A stretch of DNA of 64,000 bases. It comes from Shewanella insulae. GTDB taxonomy: Bacteria > Pseudomonadota > Gammaproteobacteria > Enterobacterales > Shewanellaceae. The first letter of the stretch is position 1, and every line of letters begins with the position of its first letter. Positions 10,140 through 19,677 of the stretch are shown piece by piece. Under the pieces are notes generated by a model, which saw only the letters and a list, made by a program, of their open reading frames with translations, did not search any database and was not told the origin of the DNA. The position numbers and the translations under genes are program-made. The stretch covers positions 310,001 to 374,000 of the forward strand of contig NZ_WRPA01000001.1 in assembly GCF_009831655.1 (NCBI RefSeq), written 5' to 3'.

Positions 10140-11807
10140 ATGACTGAATCTTTTGCTGATCTATTTGAACAATCCCTTCAACAACTTGAGTTCCGTCCAG
10201 GTTCTATCGTTCGTGGTACTGTAGTATCAATCCAGAACGGTATGGTACTGGTTGACGCTGGCCTTAAGTCTGAAAGCCCAATCCCAGCTGACCAATTCAA
10301 AAACGCTCAAGGCGTTCTAGAAATCGCTGTTGGTGATGAAGTTGACGTAGCCCTTGACTCTGTTGAAGATGGTTTCGGTGAGACTCAACTTTCTCGTGAG
10401 AAAGCTAAGCGCCACGAAGCTTGGATCGTTCTAGAAAAAGCTTACGAAGATGCTGAAACTGTAATCGGTGTCATCAATGGTAAGGTTAAAGGCGGTTTCA
10501 CCGTTGAACTAAACGGTATCCGTGCGTTCCTACCAGGTTCTCTAGTTGACGTTCGCCCAGTTCGCGACACTGCTCACCTAGAAAACAAAGAACTAGAATT
10601 CAAGGTTATCAAGCTAGACCAGAAGCGTAACAACGTTGTTGTTTCTCGTCGTGCTGTTATCGAATCTGAAAGCAGTGCAGAGCGTGATGCGCTACTTGAA
10701 AACCTACAAGAAGGTCAAGCCGTTAAGGGTATCGTTAAGAACCTGACTGACTACGGTGCATTCGTTGACCTAGGTGGCGTTGACGGTCTTCTGCATATCA
10801 CAGATATGGCTTGGAAGCGCGTTAAGCACCCATCTGAAATCGTAAACGTTGGCGACGAAATCAACGTTAAAGTACTTAAGTACGATCGTGAGCGCACTCG
10901 TGTTTCACTAGGTCTTAAGCAACTTGGCGAAGACCCATGGTTAGAAATCAGCAAGCGCTACCCAGAAAACACTAAGTTGACTGGTCGCGTAACTAACCTA
11001 ACTGACTACGGCTGCTTCGTTGAAATCGAAGAAGGCGTTGAAGGTCTGGTACACGTTTCTGAAATGGATTGGACTAACAAGAACATCCACCCATCTAAGG
11101 TTGTTAACCTAGGTGACGAAGTTGAAGTTCTGGTTCTAGACATCGATGAAGAGCGTCGTCGTATTTCTCTAGGTCTGAAGCAATGTAAGACTAACCCATG
11201 GGATGATTTCGCAGAGCGTTACGCGAAAGGTGACAAGGTTACTGGTAAGATCAAGTCTATCACTGACTTCGGTATCTTCATCGGTCTTGACGGCGGCATC
11301 GACGGTCTGGTTCACCTGTCTGACATTTCTTGGAACGGTACTGGCGAAGAAGCCGTATCTGACTACAAGAAAGGCGACGAAATCAGCGCAGTTGTACTGT
11401 CAGTTGACCCAGAGCGTGAGCGTATCAGCCTAGGCGTTAAGCAGACTGAAGACGATCCTTTCAATGCATACCTTGCAGATAAGAAGAAAGGTGCTATCGT
11501 AACTGGTACTGTTACTGCAGTAGACGCGAAGGGCGTTACCATCGAGTTAGCTGAAACTGTAGAAGGTTACCTACGTGTTTCTGACATCTCTCGTGAGCGC
11601 ATCGAAGATGCATCTACTGTATACTCAGTAGGTGACACTGTTGAATCTAAGTTCATGGGTGTTGATCGCAAGAACCGTACTATCAGCCTGTCTATCCGTG
11701 CGAAAGACGAAGCTGATGAGAAGGAAGCGATGGCTAACTTGAACAAGCAAGATGACGTTGCTATGAGCAATGCCATGGCTGAAGCGTTCAAAGCGGCTCG
11801 CAAATAA
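10140..11807 (+). CDS. rpsA: 30S ribosomal protein S1
   Basis: S1 is the mRNA-binding protein of the 30S subunit and is needed to initiate on structured or SD-poor mRNAs. The 555-residue chain has six S1/OB-fold repeats (roughly 20-90, 105-170, 190-260, 275-347, 363-434 and 450-520). Repeats 3-6 show the recurring pattern LTDYGAFV...[10 protein letters not shown]...VNVGDE...[12 protein letters not shown]. The first two repeats are the divergent ribosome-binding ones. Codon use is strongly biased, as expected for a highly expressed gene. There is no SD before the start. The cmk-rpsA-ihfB order is conserved. Confidence 0.99.
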   Translation: MTESFADLFEQSLQQLEFRPGSIVRGTVVSIQNGMVLVDAGLKSESPIPADQFKNAQGVLEIAVGDEVDVALDSVEDGFGETQLSREKAKRHEAWIVLEKAYEDAETVIGVINGKVKGGFTVELNGIRAFLPGSLVDVRPVRDTAHLENKELEFKVIKLDQKRNNVVVSRRAVIESESSAERDALLENLQEGQAVKGIVKNLTDYGAFVDLGGVDGLLHITDMAWKRVKHPSEIVNVGDEINVKVLKYDRERTRVSLGLKQLGEDPWLEISKRYPENTKLTGRVTNLTDYGCFVEIEEGVEGLVHVSEMDWTNKNIHPSKVVNLGDEVEVLVLDIDEERRRISLGLKQCKTNPWDDFAERYAKGDKVTGKIKSITDFGIFIGLDGGIDGLVHLSDISWNGTGEEAVSDYKKGDEISAVVLSVDPERERISLGVKQTEDDPFNAYLADKKKGAIVTGTVTAVDAKGVTIELAETVEGYLRVSDISRERIEDASTVYSVGDTVESKFMGVDRKNRTISLSIRAKDEADEKEAMANLNKQDDVAMSNAMAEAFKAARK

Positions 11808-11879
11808 TTCGCCTGAAGTTCGGGGATGGCAACATCCCCGCTAGGTGACTGTGTTTGGCTTGATTATAGAGGGTACAGG

Positions 11880-12167
11880 ATGACTAAATCCGAACTGATC
11901 GAAAAACTTGCCACTAGGCAGTCGCAGCTGTCGGCAAAAGAAGTAGAAAGCGCTATTAAAGAGATGTTGGAGCAGATGGCAACGACATTGGAAGGCGGTG
12001 ACCGTATCGAGATCCGTGGCTTTGGTAGTTTTTCCCTTCATTATCGTGCACCACGTACGGGCCGTAATCCTAAGACTGGTACTTCAGTTGAGTTGGAAGG
12101 CAAATATGTTCCGCACTTTAAGCCTGGCAAAGAACTGCGTGAGCGCGTTGATGCTATCAACTCGTAA
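11880..12167 (+). CDS. ihfB: integration host factor subunit beta
   Basis: IhfB is the beta subunit of the DNA-bending nucleoid protein IHF. I chose the ATG at 11880 (95 aa, [20 protein letters not shown]), the standard IhfB N-terminus; an upstream ATG at 11826 would add 18 non-conserved residues. The DNABII signature [21 protein letters not shown] includes the beta-arm that inserts into the minor groove. GAGGG lies about 8-10 nt before the start. A strong terminator follows. Confidence 0.97.
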   Translation: MTKSELIEKLATRQSQLSAKEVESAIKEMLEQMATTLEGGDRIEIRGFGSFSLHYRAPRTGRNPKTGTSVELEGKYVPHFKPGKELRERVDAINS

Positions 12168-12182
12168 ATGACATTGTTTTAA

Positions 12183-12202
12183 AAGCCTCCGAAAGGAGGT
12201 TT
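12183..12202 (+). terminator. intrinsic terminator of ihfB
   Basis: The stem AAGCCTCC / GGAGGTTT with loop GAAA is followed by a run of T, 15 nt after the ihfB stop codon. Confidence 0.85.
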
Positions 12203-12289
12203 TTTTATGCCTAAATTCTAGGTATGGCTAGCTAGTTCGTTAAATTTCTTGGATAATCAACCCATCACCAAGGGTTTATGGAGAGTAAC

Positions 12290-12607
12290 GTGAAGTCATT
12301 TATCGCGACCGTGCTTGTCGCCCTGTTTTTCGTCTTGGCTTTATTGTTTGGTGCGCGCAACGAACAGCTGGTGACCATAAGTTATTTTGTCGCTCAGGGT
12401 GAATATCGTCTACCCGTCGTACTCGGCGCGGTGTTTCTGGCTGGCTTCCTGGTGAGCTGGTTATTTGCGATATACCACATCACTAAGGTGAGGCTGCAAC
12501 TGCGTAAGGCTAACAAGAAAATTGAGCAGTTAGAGGCCAAGTTACCTGCTGAAATCTTATCCCAGTCCACTCAAATCGAACATCAAGCGAAGGAAGTAAA
12601 CGCTTAA
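12290..12607 (+). CDS. lapA: lipopolysaccharide assembly protein A
   Basis: LapA (DUF1049 family) is a small inner-membrane protein that works with LapB and FtsH to control LpxC turnover and so LPS synthesis. It has two membrane segments (about residues 2-20 and 40-60) and a C-terminal coiled-coil in the cytoplasm rich in K/E (RKANKKIEQLEAKL). I prefer the GTG at 12290 (105 aa, MKSFIATVLV) because GGAG sits 7 nt upstream. The ATG at 12278 would place that ribosome-binding site inside the gene. lapB follows after 1 nt. Confidence 0.9.
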   Translation: MKSFIATVLVALFFVLALLFGARNEQLVTISYFVAQGEYRLPVVLGAVFLAGFLVSWLFAIYHITKVRLQLRKANKKIEQLEAKLPAEILSQSTQIEHQAKEVNA

Positions 12608-12608
12608 T

Positions 12609-13769
12609 ATGTTAGAGATTCTGTTTCTGTTGTTGCCTATCGCCGCCGGTTATGGCTGGTATATGGGCCGCCGTAGTATAAGGCATAAGCAGAATAGCAA
12701 GCGTAAGCAGTTAAGCCGAGATTACTTTACCGGCCTTAATTTTCTTCTGTCTAACGAATCGGACAAGGCCGTCGATCTTTTTATCTCCATGCTGGACGTG
12801 GATGATGACACCATAGATACCCACCTCTCGCTCGGCTCATTGTTTCGTAAGCGAGGTGAGGTAGACCGCTCAATCCGCATTCATCAAAATCTTATTGCTC
12901 GTCCCACCTTAACCACAGAGCAGCGAGATATTGCCATGATGGAACTTGGCAAAGATTACCTGGCCGCCGGTTTTTATGACAGGGCCGAGGAGATCTTCCT
13001 CAACCTGGTGCGCCAGGAGGACCACAGTGAAGAGGCCGAAGATCAGCTTATCGCCATCTATCAAGTGACCAAAGACTGGCAGAAGGCGATCGATATCATC
13101 AAGAGCCTTAAGCGTAAGCGTCAGCAATCGCTGAAACATCTACAGGCCCATCTCTATTGTGAGCTTGCCGATGAGGCGGGTGATAGTGAGCTCAAGCTTA
13201 GGCATCTCGCACAGGCGATCAAGCAGGACGCCCAGTGCGGCCGCGCCATGTTAACCAGTGCCAAGCTGTTTCTCGCTCAGCAGGAGTTTGTCCGTGCCAA
13301 GGAGATGCTCTGCCGCTTGAAAGATGCCGATATTGAGCTTTTTCCCGAAGCGCTCGCCATTGCAAAAGAAGTTTACCAGTCGACCGACGATCTCGGCGCC
13401 TATCGCGAACTGCTACGGGAGGCGTTAGAGCAGGGCGCCGGCGCAAGTGTCGCCATCACGCTGGCGCAGCAGATGATCGCCCAAGGGGAAACCCAAGATG
13501 CCGAGAAGTTGATCCTCGATGGCCTCTATCGCCACCCGACCATGAAGAGTTTTCAGCATCTGATGAAGATGCAGATCCAACATGCCGAGGACGGTCAGGC
13601 AAAACAGAGTTTGAATATGCTCGCCGAACTGGTTGAGCAACAGATAAAATTCCGCCCCAGTTACCGCTGTTTAGAGTGTGGTTTCCCGTCCCATACCCTC
13701 TACTGGCATTGCCCTTCCTGTAAGAGTTGGGGCACCATCAAGCGGATCCGCGGACTCGACGGGGAGTAA
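12609..13769 (+). CDS. lapB: lipopolysaccharide assembly protein B
   Basis: LapB (YciM) is a membrane-anchored TPR adaptor that couples LpxC to FtsH-mediated proteolysis. The 386-residue protein begins with one membrane anchor (about 1-18). Tandem TPR helices fill the middle. It ends in a rubredoxin-like metal site with C354/C357 (CLEC) and C368/C371 (CPSC). The start is 1 nt after lapA, so translation is likely coupled. The length and all four cysteines match the family. Confidence 0.96.
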   Translation: MLEILFLLLPIAAGYGWYMGRRSIRHKQNSKRKQLSRDYFTGLNFLLSNESDKAVDLFISMLDVDDDTIDTHLSLGSLFRKRGEVDRSIRIHQNLIARPTLTTEQRDIAMMELGKDYLAAGFYDRAEEIFLNLVRQEDHSEEAEDQLIAIYQVTKDWQKAIDIIKSLKRKRQQSLKHLQAHLYCELADEAGDSELKLRHLAQAIKQDAQCGRAMLTSAKLFLAQQEFVRAKEMLCRLKDADIELFPEALAIAKEVYQSTDDLGAYRELLREALEQGAGASVAITLAQQMIAQGETQDAEKLILDGLYRHPTMKSFQHLMKMQIQHAEDGQAKQSLNMLAELVEQQIKFRPSYRCLECGFPSHTLYWHCPSCKSWGTIKRIRGLDGE

Positions 13770-13804
13770 CTAGACAATAAAATGCAAAGCAACAGGAGAA
13801 CAGC

Positions 13805-14500
13805 ATGAGCAACAAACCTATTATAGTGGCGCTAGATTACGATAATAAATCCGAAGCTTTGCAGCTCATCGATCAGCTAGACCCCAACATGTGCCGGCTA
13901 AAGATAGGCAAAGAGATGTTCACTCTCTTTGGGCCTGAGTTGGTTAAAGAGATCCACAGTCGCGACTTTGACCTCTTCCTGGACCTCAAATTCCACGACA
14001 TTCCAAATACCGTCGCCAAGGCCGTCGCCGCAGCGGCCGAGCTTGGGGTGTGGATGACCAATGTGCATGCCAGTGGTGGCCTTGCCATGATGCAGGCAGC
14101 CAGAGAAGCATTGCTTCCCTACGGCGACAAGGCGCCGCTGCTGATCGCCGTGACGGTACTGACCTCCATGAGCGATGAAGAGCTGGCGCTGCTAGGCATC
14201 AATGTGCCGGCGGCCGAACACGTTAAGCGTCTGGCAAGCCTCACCAAACAGGCAGGCCTGAATGGCATCGTCTGTTCGGCCCAGGAAGCCAGCATGTTAA
14301 AGGCAGAGTTTGGCGCCGACTTTAAACTGGTCACGCCGGGTATCCGCCCAGCCGGTAGCGATAAAGGTGACCAGCACCGCGTGATGACGCCGACTCAGGC
14401 ACTGGCAGCGGGATCCGATTACCTGGTAATTGGTCGCCCAATTACCAAGGCGGCTAACCCGTTGGCGGCGCTCACCGAGATCCATGCATCGCTTAAATAG
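13805..14500 (+). CDS. pyrF: orotidine 5'-phosphate decarboxylase
   Basis: PyrF catalyses the last step of UMP synthesis. The catalytic tetrad region [10 protein letters not shown] gives D60, K62 and D65. [17 protein letters not shown] and the C-terminal [10 protein letters not shown] bind phosphate. Its 231 residues are the normal bacterial length. An AACAGGAGAACAGC leader gives a good ribosome-binding site. It follows lapB by 35 nt, so it may be in the same transcript. Confidence 0.97.
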   Translation: MSNKPIIVALDYDNKSEALQLIDQLDPNMCRLKIGKEMFTLFGPELVKEIHSRDFDLFLDLKFHDIPNTVAKAVAAAAELGVWMTNVHASGGLAMMQAAREALLPYGDKAPLLIAVTVLTSMSDEELALLGINVPAAEHVKRLASLTKQAGLNGIVCSAQEASMLKAEFGADFKLVTPGIRPAGSDKGDQHRVMTPTQALAAGSDYLVIGRPITKAANPLAALTEIHASLK

Positions 14501-14563
14501 CTTGACCTGATCCACTGAGCCTCCTAATTTAACCCTTAAGGTTTTATTAGACAGGGAAATAAG

Positions 14564-15379
14564 ATGTTCGATTATCAAGGGAAAAACGTCTTTGTGGTGG
14601 GCGGTACCAGTGGCATTAACCTAGGTATCGCCAAAGCTTTTGCCCAGGCGGGAGCAAACGTTGCCGTGGCAAGTCGTCGCCAGGAAAAAGTCGAGTCGGC
14701 GGTAGAGGCACTGCAAGCACTCAATGACAAAGGCAAGATGCTTGGCGTCGCCTTCGACGTGCGAGACCTCGACGCGCTAAAAGCAGGTTTCAAGCAGATA
14801 GCCGATGCCTATGGTCAGCTGGATGTGCTGGTCAGTGGCGCGGCCGGAAACTTCCCGGCGAAGGCTGCAGACCTATCTGAAAACGGTTTCAAGTCGGTCA
14901 TGGATATCGACCTGCTGGGCAGTTTTCAGGTGCTTAAACAGGCTTATCCCTTGATGCGTCGGCCCGGCGGCGCTATCGTGCAGATCTCTGCGCCTCAGGC
15001 CTACATCGCCATGCCTATGCAATCCCATGTTAGCGCGGCCAAGGCTGGCGTCGACATGTTGACCAAGAGTCTGGCACTCGAGTGGGGAGCAGAGGGTATC
15101 AGGGTAAACTCTATCGTGCCCGGTCCCATCAGCGGCACCGAAGGATTCAACCGCTTAGCGCCCAGTGAGGCGTTACAGCAGGCCGTGGCGCAAAGCGTGC
15201 CGCTTAGGCGTAACGGGGTTAATGAGGATATCGCAAATGCTGCGATGTTTATTGCCTCACCTATGGCCAGTTACATTACCGGTACCGTTTTGCCGGTAGA
15301 CGGCGGCTGGTCCCTCGGCGGCGCCAGCATGGCCATGAATGAGTTAGGCAAGTTAGCCAAACAACATAAAGAGAAGTAG
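14564..15379 (+). CDS. SDR family reductase, 2,4-dienoyl-CoA reductase type
   Basis: This NAD(P)H-dependent short-chain dehydrogenase has 271 aa. The Rossmann motif GGTSGINLG is at residues 13-21. The canonical YxxxK is replaced: K160 is present (SAAKAG), but the tyrosine position is V156. WGAEGIRVNSIVPGPISGTEG closely resembles the peroxisomal-type 2,4-dienoyl-CoA reductases, which also lack the SDR tyrosine. Such enzymes remove double bonds during unsaturated fatty-acid oxidation. An acyl-CoA dehydrogenase lies 0.7 kb downstream on the same strand, which supports that role. The family is firm and the substrate inferred. Confidence 0.8.
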   Translation: MFDYQGKNVFVVGGTSGINLGIAKAFAQAGANVAVASRRQEKVESAVEALQALNDKGKMLGVAFDVRDLDALKAGFKQIADAYGQLDVLVSGAAGNFPAKAADLSENGFKSVMDIDLLGSFQVLKQAYPLMRRPGGAIVQISAPQAYIAMPMQSHVSAAKAGVDMLTKSLALEWGAEGIRVNSIVPGPISGTEGFNRLAPSEALQQAVAQSVPLRRNGVNEDIANAAMFIASPMASYITGTVLPVDGGWSLGGASMAMNELGKLAKQHKEK

Positions 15380-15417
15380 GTAGCGCGGATTGCGTTACCC
15401 AATGAGTGAGAAGATAG

Positions 15418-15960
15418 ATGGCAAACCCATTTCAAGAGCAGTTGCTCAAGGCTGGCCTGGTCAGCAAACAGAAGGTTCGCGATGCCAAGACCCAGAAGCG
15501 TCGCGATCGTAAAGCCAAGGTCGATGATGGTTCTGAGGCCTTGAAACAAGAAATCGCAGCGAAGAAGCAGGCGCAGATCGAGAAGGATAAGGCGCTCAAT
15601 GAACAGCGCTTCGCCGAGGCGATGGAGAAGGGCCAGGTACGTGGCCTGATCACCGAGTTTAAGCGCTGCGCTATCGCCGTGCCAAAAGATGCCGAACTTA
15701 AGTTTAACTACACCTTAGGCACTAAGATCTTTAGCGTGTATGTGACCGAAAAACTCCAGAGTCAGCTGCTTAACGGCCAACTCGGTATCGTTCGTCACGA
15801 AGAGGTGAGTTACCTGGTGCCCCACAAGCTAGCCGAACGGGTTAACCTGCTGGTGCCCGACTGGTGTGGATACCTATGGCAAGCAGAAGACGCCAGTCAA
15901 GTCGTGGAAGAAGACGACCCATACGCCGATTATGTGATCCCCGACGACCTAATGTGGTAA
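15418..15960 (+). CDS. DUF2058 (YaiL-type) protein
   Basis: This 180-residue protein matches the DUF2058/YaiL pattern: N-terminal MANPFQEQLLKAGLVSKQKV, a highly charged coiled-coil of K/R/E/Q (about 20-75), then a compact C-terminal domain ending PYADYVIPDDLMW. Relatives are described as nucleoprotein- or polynucleotide-associated, but no reaction is established. It is cytoplasmic, with no signal peptide. It follows the SDR gene by 38 nt and ends at a strong terminator. Confidence 0.85.
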   Translation: MANPFQEQLLKAGLVSKQKVRDAKTQKRRDRKAKVDDGSEALKQEIAAKKQAQIEKDKALNEQRFAEAMEKGQVRGLITEFKRCAIAVPKDAELKFNYTLGTKIFSVYVTEKLQSQLLNGQLGIVRHEEVSYLVPHKLAERVNLLVPDWCGYLWQAEDASQVVEEDDPYADYVIPDDLMW

Positions 15961-15974
15961 GAGATCACATCATG

Positions 15975-16006
15975 AAAAGCCTCGCCCTTAACGCGGGGCT
16001 TTTTTA
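15975..16006 (+). terminator. intrinsic terminator after DUF2058 gene
   Basis: The stem AAAAGCCTCGC / GCGGGGCTTTT (one G-T pair), with loop CCTTAAC and a T-tract, lies 14 nt past the stop codon. Confidence 0.85.
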
Positions 16007-16063
16007 TTTGCGCAACCGGACAATTTTTGGCTAAAGGGCTTTATTCTCGAGTTCAACTAAGAT

Positions 16064-16087
16064 AGATTAAAACAACCGTTTTAATCT
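16064..16087 (+). promoter_or_regulatory. PsrA-like palindromic operator
   Basis: A perfect 10-bp inverted repeat, AGATTAAAAC (16064-16073) AACC GTTTTAATCT (16078-16087), ends 19 nt before the acyl-CoA dehydrogenase ATG. The core AAAC-N4-GTTT matches the motif known for PsrA, the TetR-family fatty-acid-degradation regulator of gamma-proteobacteria including Shewanella. The assignment to PsrA is inferred from the motif and gene context. Confidence 0.55.
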
Positions 16088-16106
16088 AACGTTTGAGAGA
16101 GACAAG

Positions 16107-17858
16107 ATGAACCCATACCAGGCGCCTTTGGCCGACATGAAATTTCTGCTGGAGCGTGTATTTGATGCGCCACAAACTTGGGAAGCGCTCGCTCCCTTGG
16201 CCGAGACCGTCTATATGGACACGGCGGCGGCGATCCTCGATGAGGCAGACAAGATCTCTCGGGATCTCATCCATCCTATTAATCGCCCCGGTGATGAGCA
16301 AGGCGTTAGCTTTGAAGATGCCAAGGTGATCACACCCGATGGCTATCGCGAGGTGTATGACCAATATGCCGAAGGCGGTTGGATAGGCTTGTGCGGCGAT
16401 CCTGAGTTTGGTGGCATGGGGATGCCCAAGATGCTAGGCGTCTTAGTTGACGAGATGGCCTACAGCGCCTGTAACGCCTTTACCTTGTATGGCTCCCTTA
16501 CGGCAGGTGCGGCGCTCTGTATCAATGCCCATGGCAGTGAAGCGCTAAAAGAAAAATATCTGCCTAACCTTTATTCTGGCCAATGGGCCGGCGCCATGGA
16601 TATGACAGAGCCTCAGGCCGGTTCAGATCTGCGAGGCATACGTACCAAGGCTGTGCCCCAGGAGGATGGTAGCTATCTGATCTCAGGCAGTAAGATTTTT
16701 ATCACTGGCGGCGATCATGACCTCACCGAAAATGTCATTCATCTTGTACTGGCCAAGCTGCCGGATTCTAACGGCATCTCACTCTTCCTGGTGCCTAAGA
16801 TCAAAGTGGATGATAACGGCGAGCTTGGCGAAGCAAACGGCGTCACTGTAGGCTCAATCGAACACAAGATGGGACTCAAGGGTTCGGCAACCTGTGTGAT
16901 GAACTTCGATGATGCCCAGGGGTATCTGATCGGCAAGGCTAACCGCGGTTTAGTTTGCATGTTTACCATGATGAACTATGAGCGCCTGGCAATCGGTATT
17001 CAGGGACTAGGTACCTCTCAGGCGGCTTATCAGATGGCCAGCGACTACGCCAAGGAGCGTCTTCAGGGCCAGGCCGCGGGCGGTAGCGACAACGCCAGCG
17101 ATCCTATTCTGGTACATGGCGACGTGCGCCGTATGCTGATGACCATACGCTGTTACACAGAAGCGGGACGTGCGCTGTCAGTGTATACAGGTCAACAACT
17201 GGATCTGGCCAAGCATGCCGAGGGAGAAAAGCAGCAGAAGGCGGCGCGTTATGTTGGCCTGCTTACGCCTGTCGCTAAGGCTTTCTTGAGTGACCGTGGC
17301 CTGGATGCTGCCGTGATGGCGCAGCAGGTGTTTGGTGGTCATGGCTATATTCGCGAGACAGGTATCGAGCAGCTGGTACGCGATACCCGCATCGCCCAGA
17401 TCTATGAAGGCACAAACGGCATTCAAGCCATCGATTTTCTGGGCCGTAAGACCACGGGAGACGATCTGCGCGCATTGACTGAGTTTGTTGCCGAATGTCA
17501 AAGTCAGCTTGAGGCAATGACGAATGTCAGCGACGAGCAAAAAGCGCTCATCGAAACGCGTTTCGATGCCTTACTGGCGACGGCTGATACTATTAACGCT
17601 AACAAGCTTAGTCAACCCGCCTTGATCAACGCCTGCGCCGTCGATTTCCTCGATGCCTTTGGTCACTTGATTTATGGCTATTTCTGGCTATTGATGGCCG
17701 ATAAGGCCGCCGATCACCAAGACGCTAGCTTTAGCAAAGCAAAACAACAGCTAGCAGATTTCTATCTTGCCAAGCTGCTGCCTAAGGTGGACTATCACCT
17801 GGCGCAGGTTAATGCCGGTGATGCAAGCATCATGGCGATGGCAGACGAGTTATTTTAG
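16107..17858 (+). CDS. acyl-CoA dehydrogenase
   Basis: This FAD-dependent acyl-CoA dehydrogenase has 583 aa, the long subfamily that includes DmdC-like enzymes with an extra C-terminal helical domain. AMDMTEPQAGSDLRGIRT and FITGGDHD are the FAD/substrate loop motifs. The catalytic base is E434 in IYEGTNGIQAIDFLGRK. It introduces the alpha-beta double bond in the first step of beta-oxidation. A PsrA-like palindrome lies directly upstream and a dienoyl-CoA reductase-like gene precedes it. Chain-length specificity cannot be read from sequence. 3-methylmercaptopropionyl-CoA is an alternative substrate for this subfamily, but no other dmd genes are nearby. Confidence 0.9.
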   Translation: MNPYQAPLADMKFLLERVFDAPQTWEALAPLAETVYMDTAAAILDEADKISRDLIHPINRPGDEQGVSFEDAKVITPDGYREVYDQYAEGGWIGLCGDPEFGGMGMPKMLGVLVDEMAYSACNAFTLYGSLTAGAALCINAHGSEALKEKYLPNLYSGQWAGAMDMTEPQAGSDLRGIRTKAVPQEDGSYLISGSKIFITGGDHDLTENVIHLVLAKLPDSNGISLFLVPKIKVDDNGELGEANGVTVGSIEHKMGLKGSATCVMNFDDAQGYLIGKANRGLVCMFTMMNYERLAIGIQGLGTSQAAYQMASDYAKERLQGQAAGGSDNASDPILVHGDVRRMLMTIRCYTEAGRALSVYTGQQLDLAKHAEGEKQQKAARYVGLLTPVAKAFLSDRGLDAAVMAQQVFGGHGYIRETGIEQLVRDTRIAQIYEGTNGIQAIDFLGRKTTGDDLRALTEFVAECQSQLEAMTNVSDEQKALIETRFDALLATADTINANKLSQPALINACAVDFLDAFGHLIYGYFWLLMADKAADHQDASFSKAKQQLADFYLAKLLPKVDYHLAQVNAGDASIMAMADELF

Positions 17859-17892
17859 TCGTTAACAGAAATATTGCTCTGATGATATATGG

Positions 17893-17924
17893 AAACGCCT
17901 AGGTCATAGACCTAGGCGTTTTTA
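17893..17924 (+). terminator. intrinsic terminator of acyl-CoA dehydrogenase gene
   Basis: The stem AAACGCCTAGGTC / GACCTAGGCGTTT, with a 3-nt loop and a T-tract, lies between convergent genes. The T-tract overlaps the dacB stop codon at 17922-17924. Confidence 0.9.
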
Positions 17925-19463
17925 CTTGGCGGTTACTTGCTTTGTTGTTTCACCTTGATCGGTAATTGTCCCTGCAGTGCTTTGTTTAGGTTTGTCGAGC
18001 ATGCTCTGCAAGAAGAGGGCACTGAAAGGGGCTAGACTCTGCTTTTTACTTTTATGGCTCTGGCCATTTTCCATCACCACGAAGAGTATTTGATGTGTGT
18101 CCTCAAGTGTCAGGAATCCGGCTAAGTTGTCTACTCCTTGCATAGACCCCGTCTTGGCAGCCACCTTTTGCATCAGTGGTGGTCGTCGAAATCCCCGCTT
18201 ATAGGTTAGGGTGCCACTGATGCCTGCAATGGGGAGTAATTCCTTAAGGCTATTTAAATTGTCGTCTTTAGCTATCAAGCTCAACGTCTGTGCCAGCTGC
18301 TTAGCCGAAATCAGGTTGTAGCGGGAAAGGCCTGAGCCGTCGATGATCTGTGAATGAGTCAGATCTATCCCTTCAGCCGTGAGTATTTCTTTAACTGCCT
18401 TGGCGCCGGCATTAAAGCTCTCTGGCACCTTGTAGTAGTGGGCTCCTACCGTCTTAAACAAACTGTCGGCGATCAGGTTGTCGGAATCGAGCAGCATGGT
18501 GCTAAGCAGTTCGCTAAGCGCGGCTGATCTATGTGTGACTAGGGGGCGTAATCCATAAGGGGGCTGATGAGCGATGGCCACATCGCCTTTGATTTGGATG
18601 TTTGCACTCTTAAACATTCGCGCGAGCATCTGCTTGGCGTAGAGCTCTGGGTCATCCACCGCAATGGCAAGGTTAAGTGGCTTGTCTCCCGGATAACAGC
18701 CACTGATATGATAATGATTGTCTGGAAGTCTGGCTAAATTCAGCTCGCAGAAAGGCTTCTTCTGCGTCTTATCAAACACCGCTGTGGTTGATACCTTGAT
18801 GGGCAGGTAGCGAGGAAAACTCAAACGGCTGGCATTACTCGCCAGTTTCGGCTTTAGCTGACCCTTAACGCAATTTTGATTGACGATAAAACGTGAGACT
18901 GGCGCGGCGTAGCAGATGCCGAGATCGTCCCAGACCCAACCCGGAGCACGGGTCTGCTCCCGGTCTTGGCCAACGAGTAAGAGATTTCCCCTAATCGTAT
19001 GAATGCCTGAGTCTTTTAAGGCCTTTATCATCGCCCTTAGATCATCTGTGGTTAACGTAGGATCGCCGCTAAAGCTCAGATAGAGATCGCCATTCAGTCT
19101 GCCACTAGTGTGCACTGCCTTAGTCGAGAATTGGCTGATAAAGTGAAACTCATCGCCTAGCACCCGCTGCGCAGCCACAGCGGTTAATAGCTTCTGGGTA
19201 CTGGCAGGCAATAAGAGGGTGTCGGCATTGTGCTGATAGAGTACCTCTTTGGTGGTTAGATCCTGTGCATAAACCGCTAACTGGGAGTGGGGCGGCGCTA
19301 TTACTGCCAAGAGATTGTCGTAATAGTCCTGGCTGGCTGTCACTTCAATGTTAGCGGCAGTTGCTGCTAAGGGGGAGACCAACAAAGTGGCTAGCACATA
19401 GGCTAGCCTCTTAGTCATATATCGGGGAAGAGGAGTAAGCCCTCGGATCAATCTAGTATACAT
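17922..19463 (-). CDS. dacB: D-alanyl-D-alanine carboxypeptidase/endopeptidase (PBP4)
   Basis: DacB is a class C low-molecular-weight penicillin-binding protein that trims and cleaves peptidoglycan cross-links in the periplasm. The active-site motifs are S88-T-Q-K91 (PASTQKLL), SDN within LLDSDNLIADSLF, and KTG in AAKTGSMQGVDN. The insert between SxxK and SxN is the PBP4-type domain. The annotated 513 residues place 15 residues before a second Met (ATG at 19418). From that Met the sequence MTKRLAYVLATLLVSPLAATA is a normal signal peptide, so the shorter start is quite possible. Neither start has a strong ribosome-binding site. Confidence 0.93.
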   Translation of the reverse strand: MYTRLIRGLTPLPRYMTKRLAYVLATLLVSPLAATAANIEVTASQDYYDNLLAVIAPPHSQLAVYAQDLTTKEVLYQHNADTLLLPASTQKLLTAVAAQRVLGDEFHFISQFSTKAVHTSGRLNGDLYLSFSGDPTLTTDDLRAMIKALKDSGIHTIRGNLLLVGQDREQTRAPGWVWDDLGICYAAPVSRFIVNQNCVKGQLKPKLASNASRLSFPRYLPIKVSTTAVFDKTQKKPFCELNLARLPDNHYHISGCYPGDKPLNLAIAVDDPELYAKQMLARMFKSANIQIKGDVAIAHQPPYGLRPLVTHRSAALSELLSTMLLDSDNLIADSLFKTVGAHYYKVPESFNAGAKAVKEILTAEGIDLTHSQIIDGSGLSRYNLISAKQLAQTLSLIAKDDNLNSLKELLPIAGISGTLTYKRGFRRPPLMQKVAAKTGSMQGVDNLAGFLTLEDTHQILFVVMENGQSHKSKKQSLAPFSALFLQSMLDKPKQSTAGTITDQGETTKQVTAK

Positions 19464-19500
19464 AAGCGGTTAATTACATCCTTGTCTGCGGTACACTTGG

Positions 19501-19677
19501 CTAATCGTCTGCCTTAGGATCATCTTTTTCCATCAAGCGGTATAAACGCAGGGTGACGAATAGCACTAAGACAATAAAAAGTGGCAGCACCAGAATGCCC
19601 AACTGGGTTTTAAAATGAAAGATGCCCCAGGCCATGAGTAGGGTTAATCCCAGAGTGAGAAGGATGGTTTTATTCAT
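19501..19677 (-). CDS. small two-helix membrane protein (58 aa)
   Basis: This short ORF reads MNKTILLTLGLTLLMAWGIF, a short loop HFKTQLG, a second hydrophobic helix ILVLPLFIVLVLFVTL, then a charged tail ending EKDDPKADD. It looks like an inner-membrane protein with two transmembrane helices. It lies upstream of dacB on the same strand (38 nt gap) and could share its transcript. The start lacks a clear Shine-Dalgarno. No family is recognised. The hydropathy pattern and clean charged ends support a real gene. Confidence 0.6.
   Translation of the reverse strand: MNKTILLTLGLTLLMAWGIFHFKTQLGILVLPLFIVLVLFVTLRLYRLMEKDDPKADD

Noticed and set aside
16021..16106. Terminator interpretation of the palindrome before the acyl-CoA dehydrogenase
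   Set aside because: A good terminator already lies at 15975-16006 and the palindrome has no T-tract; an operator fits better.
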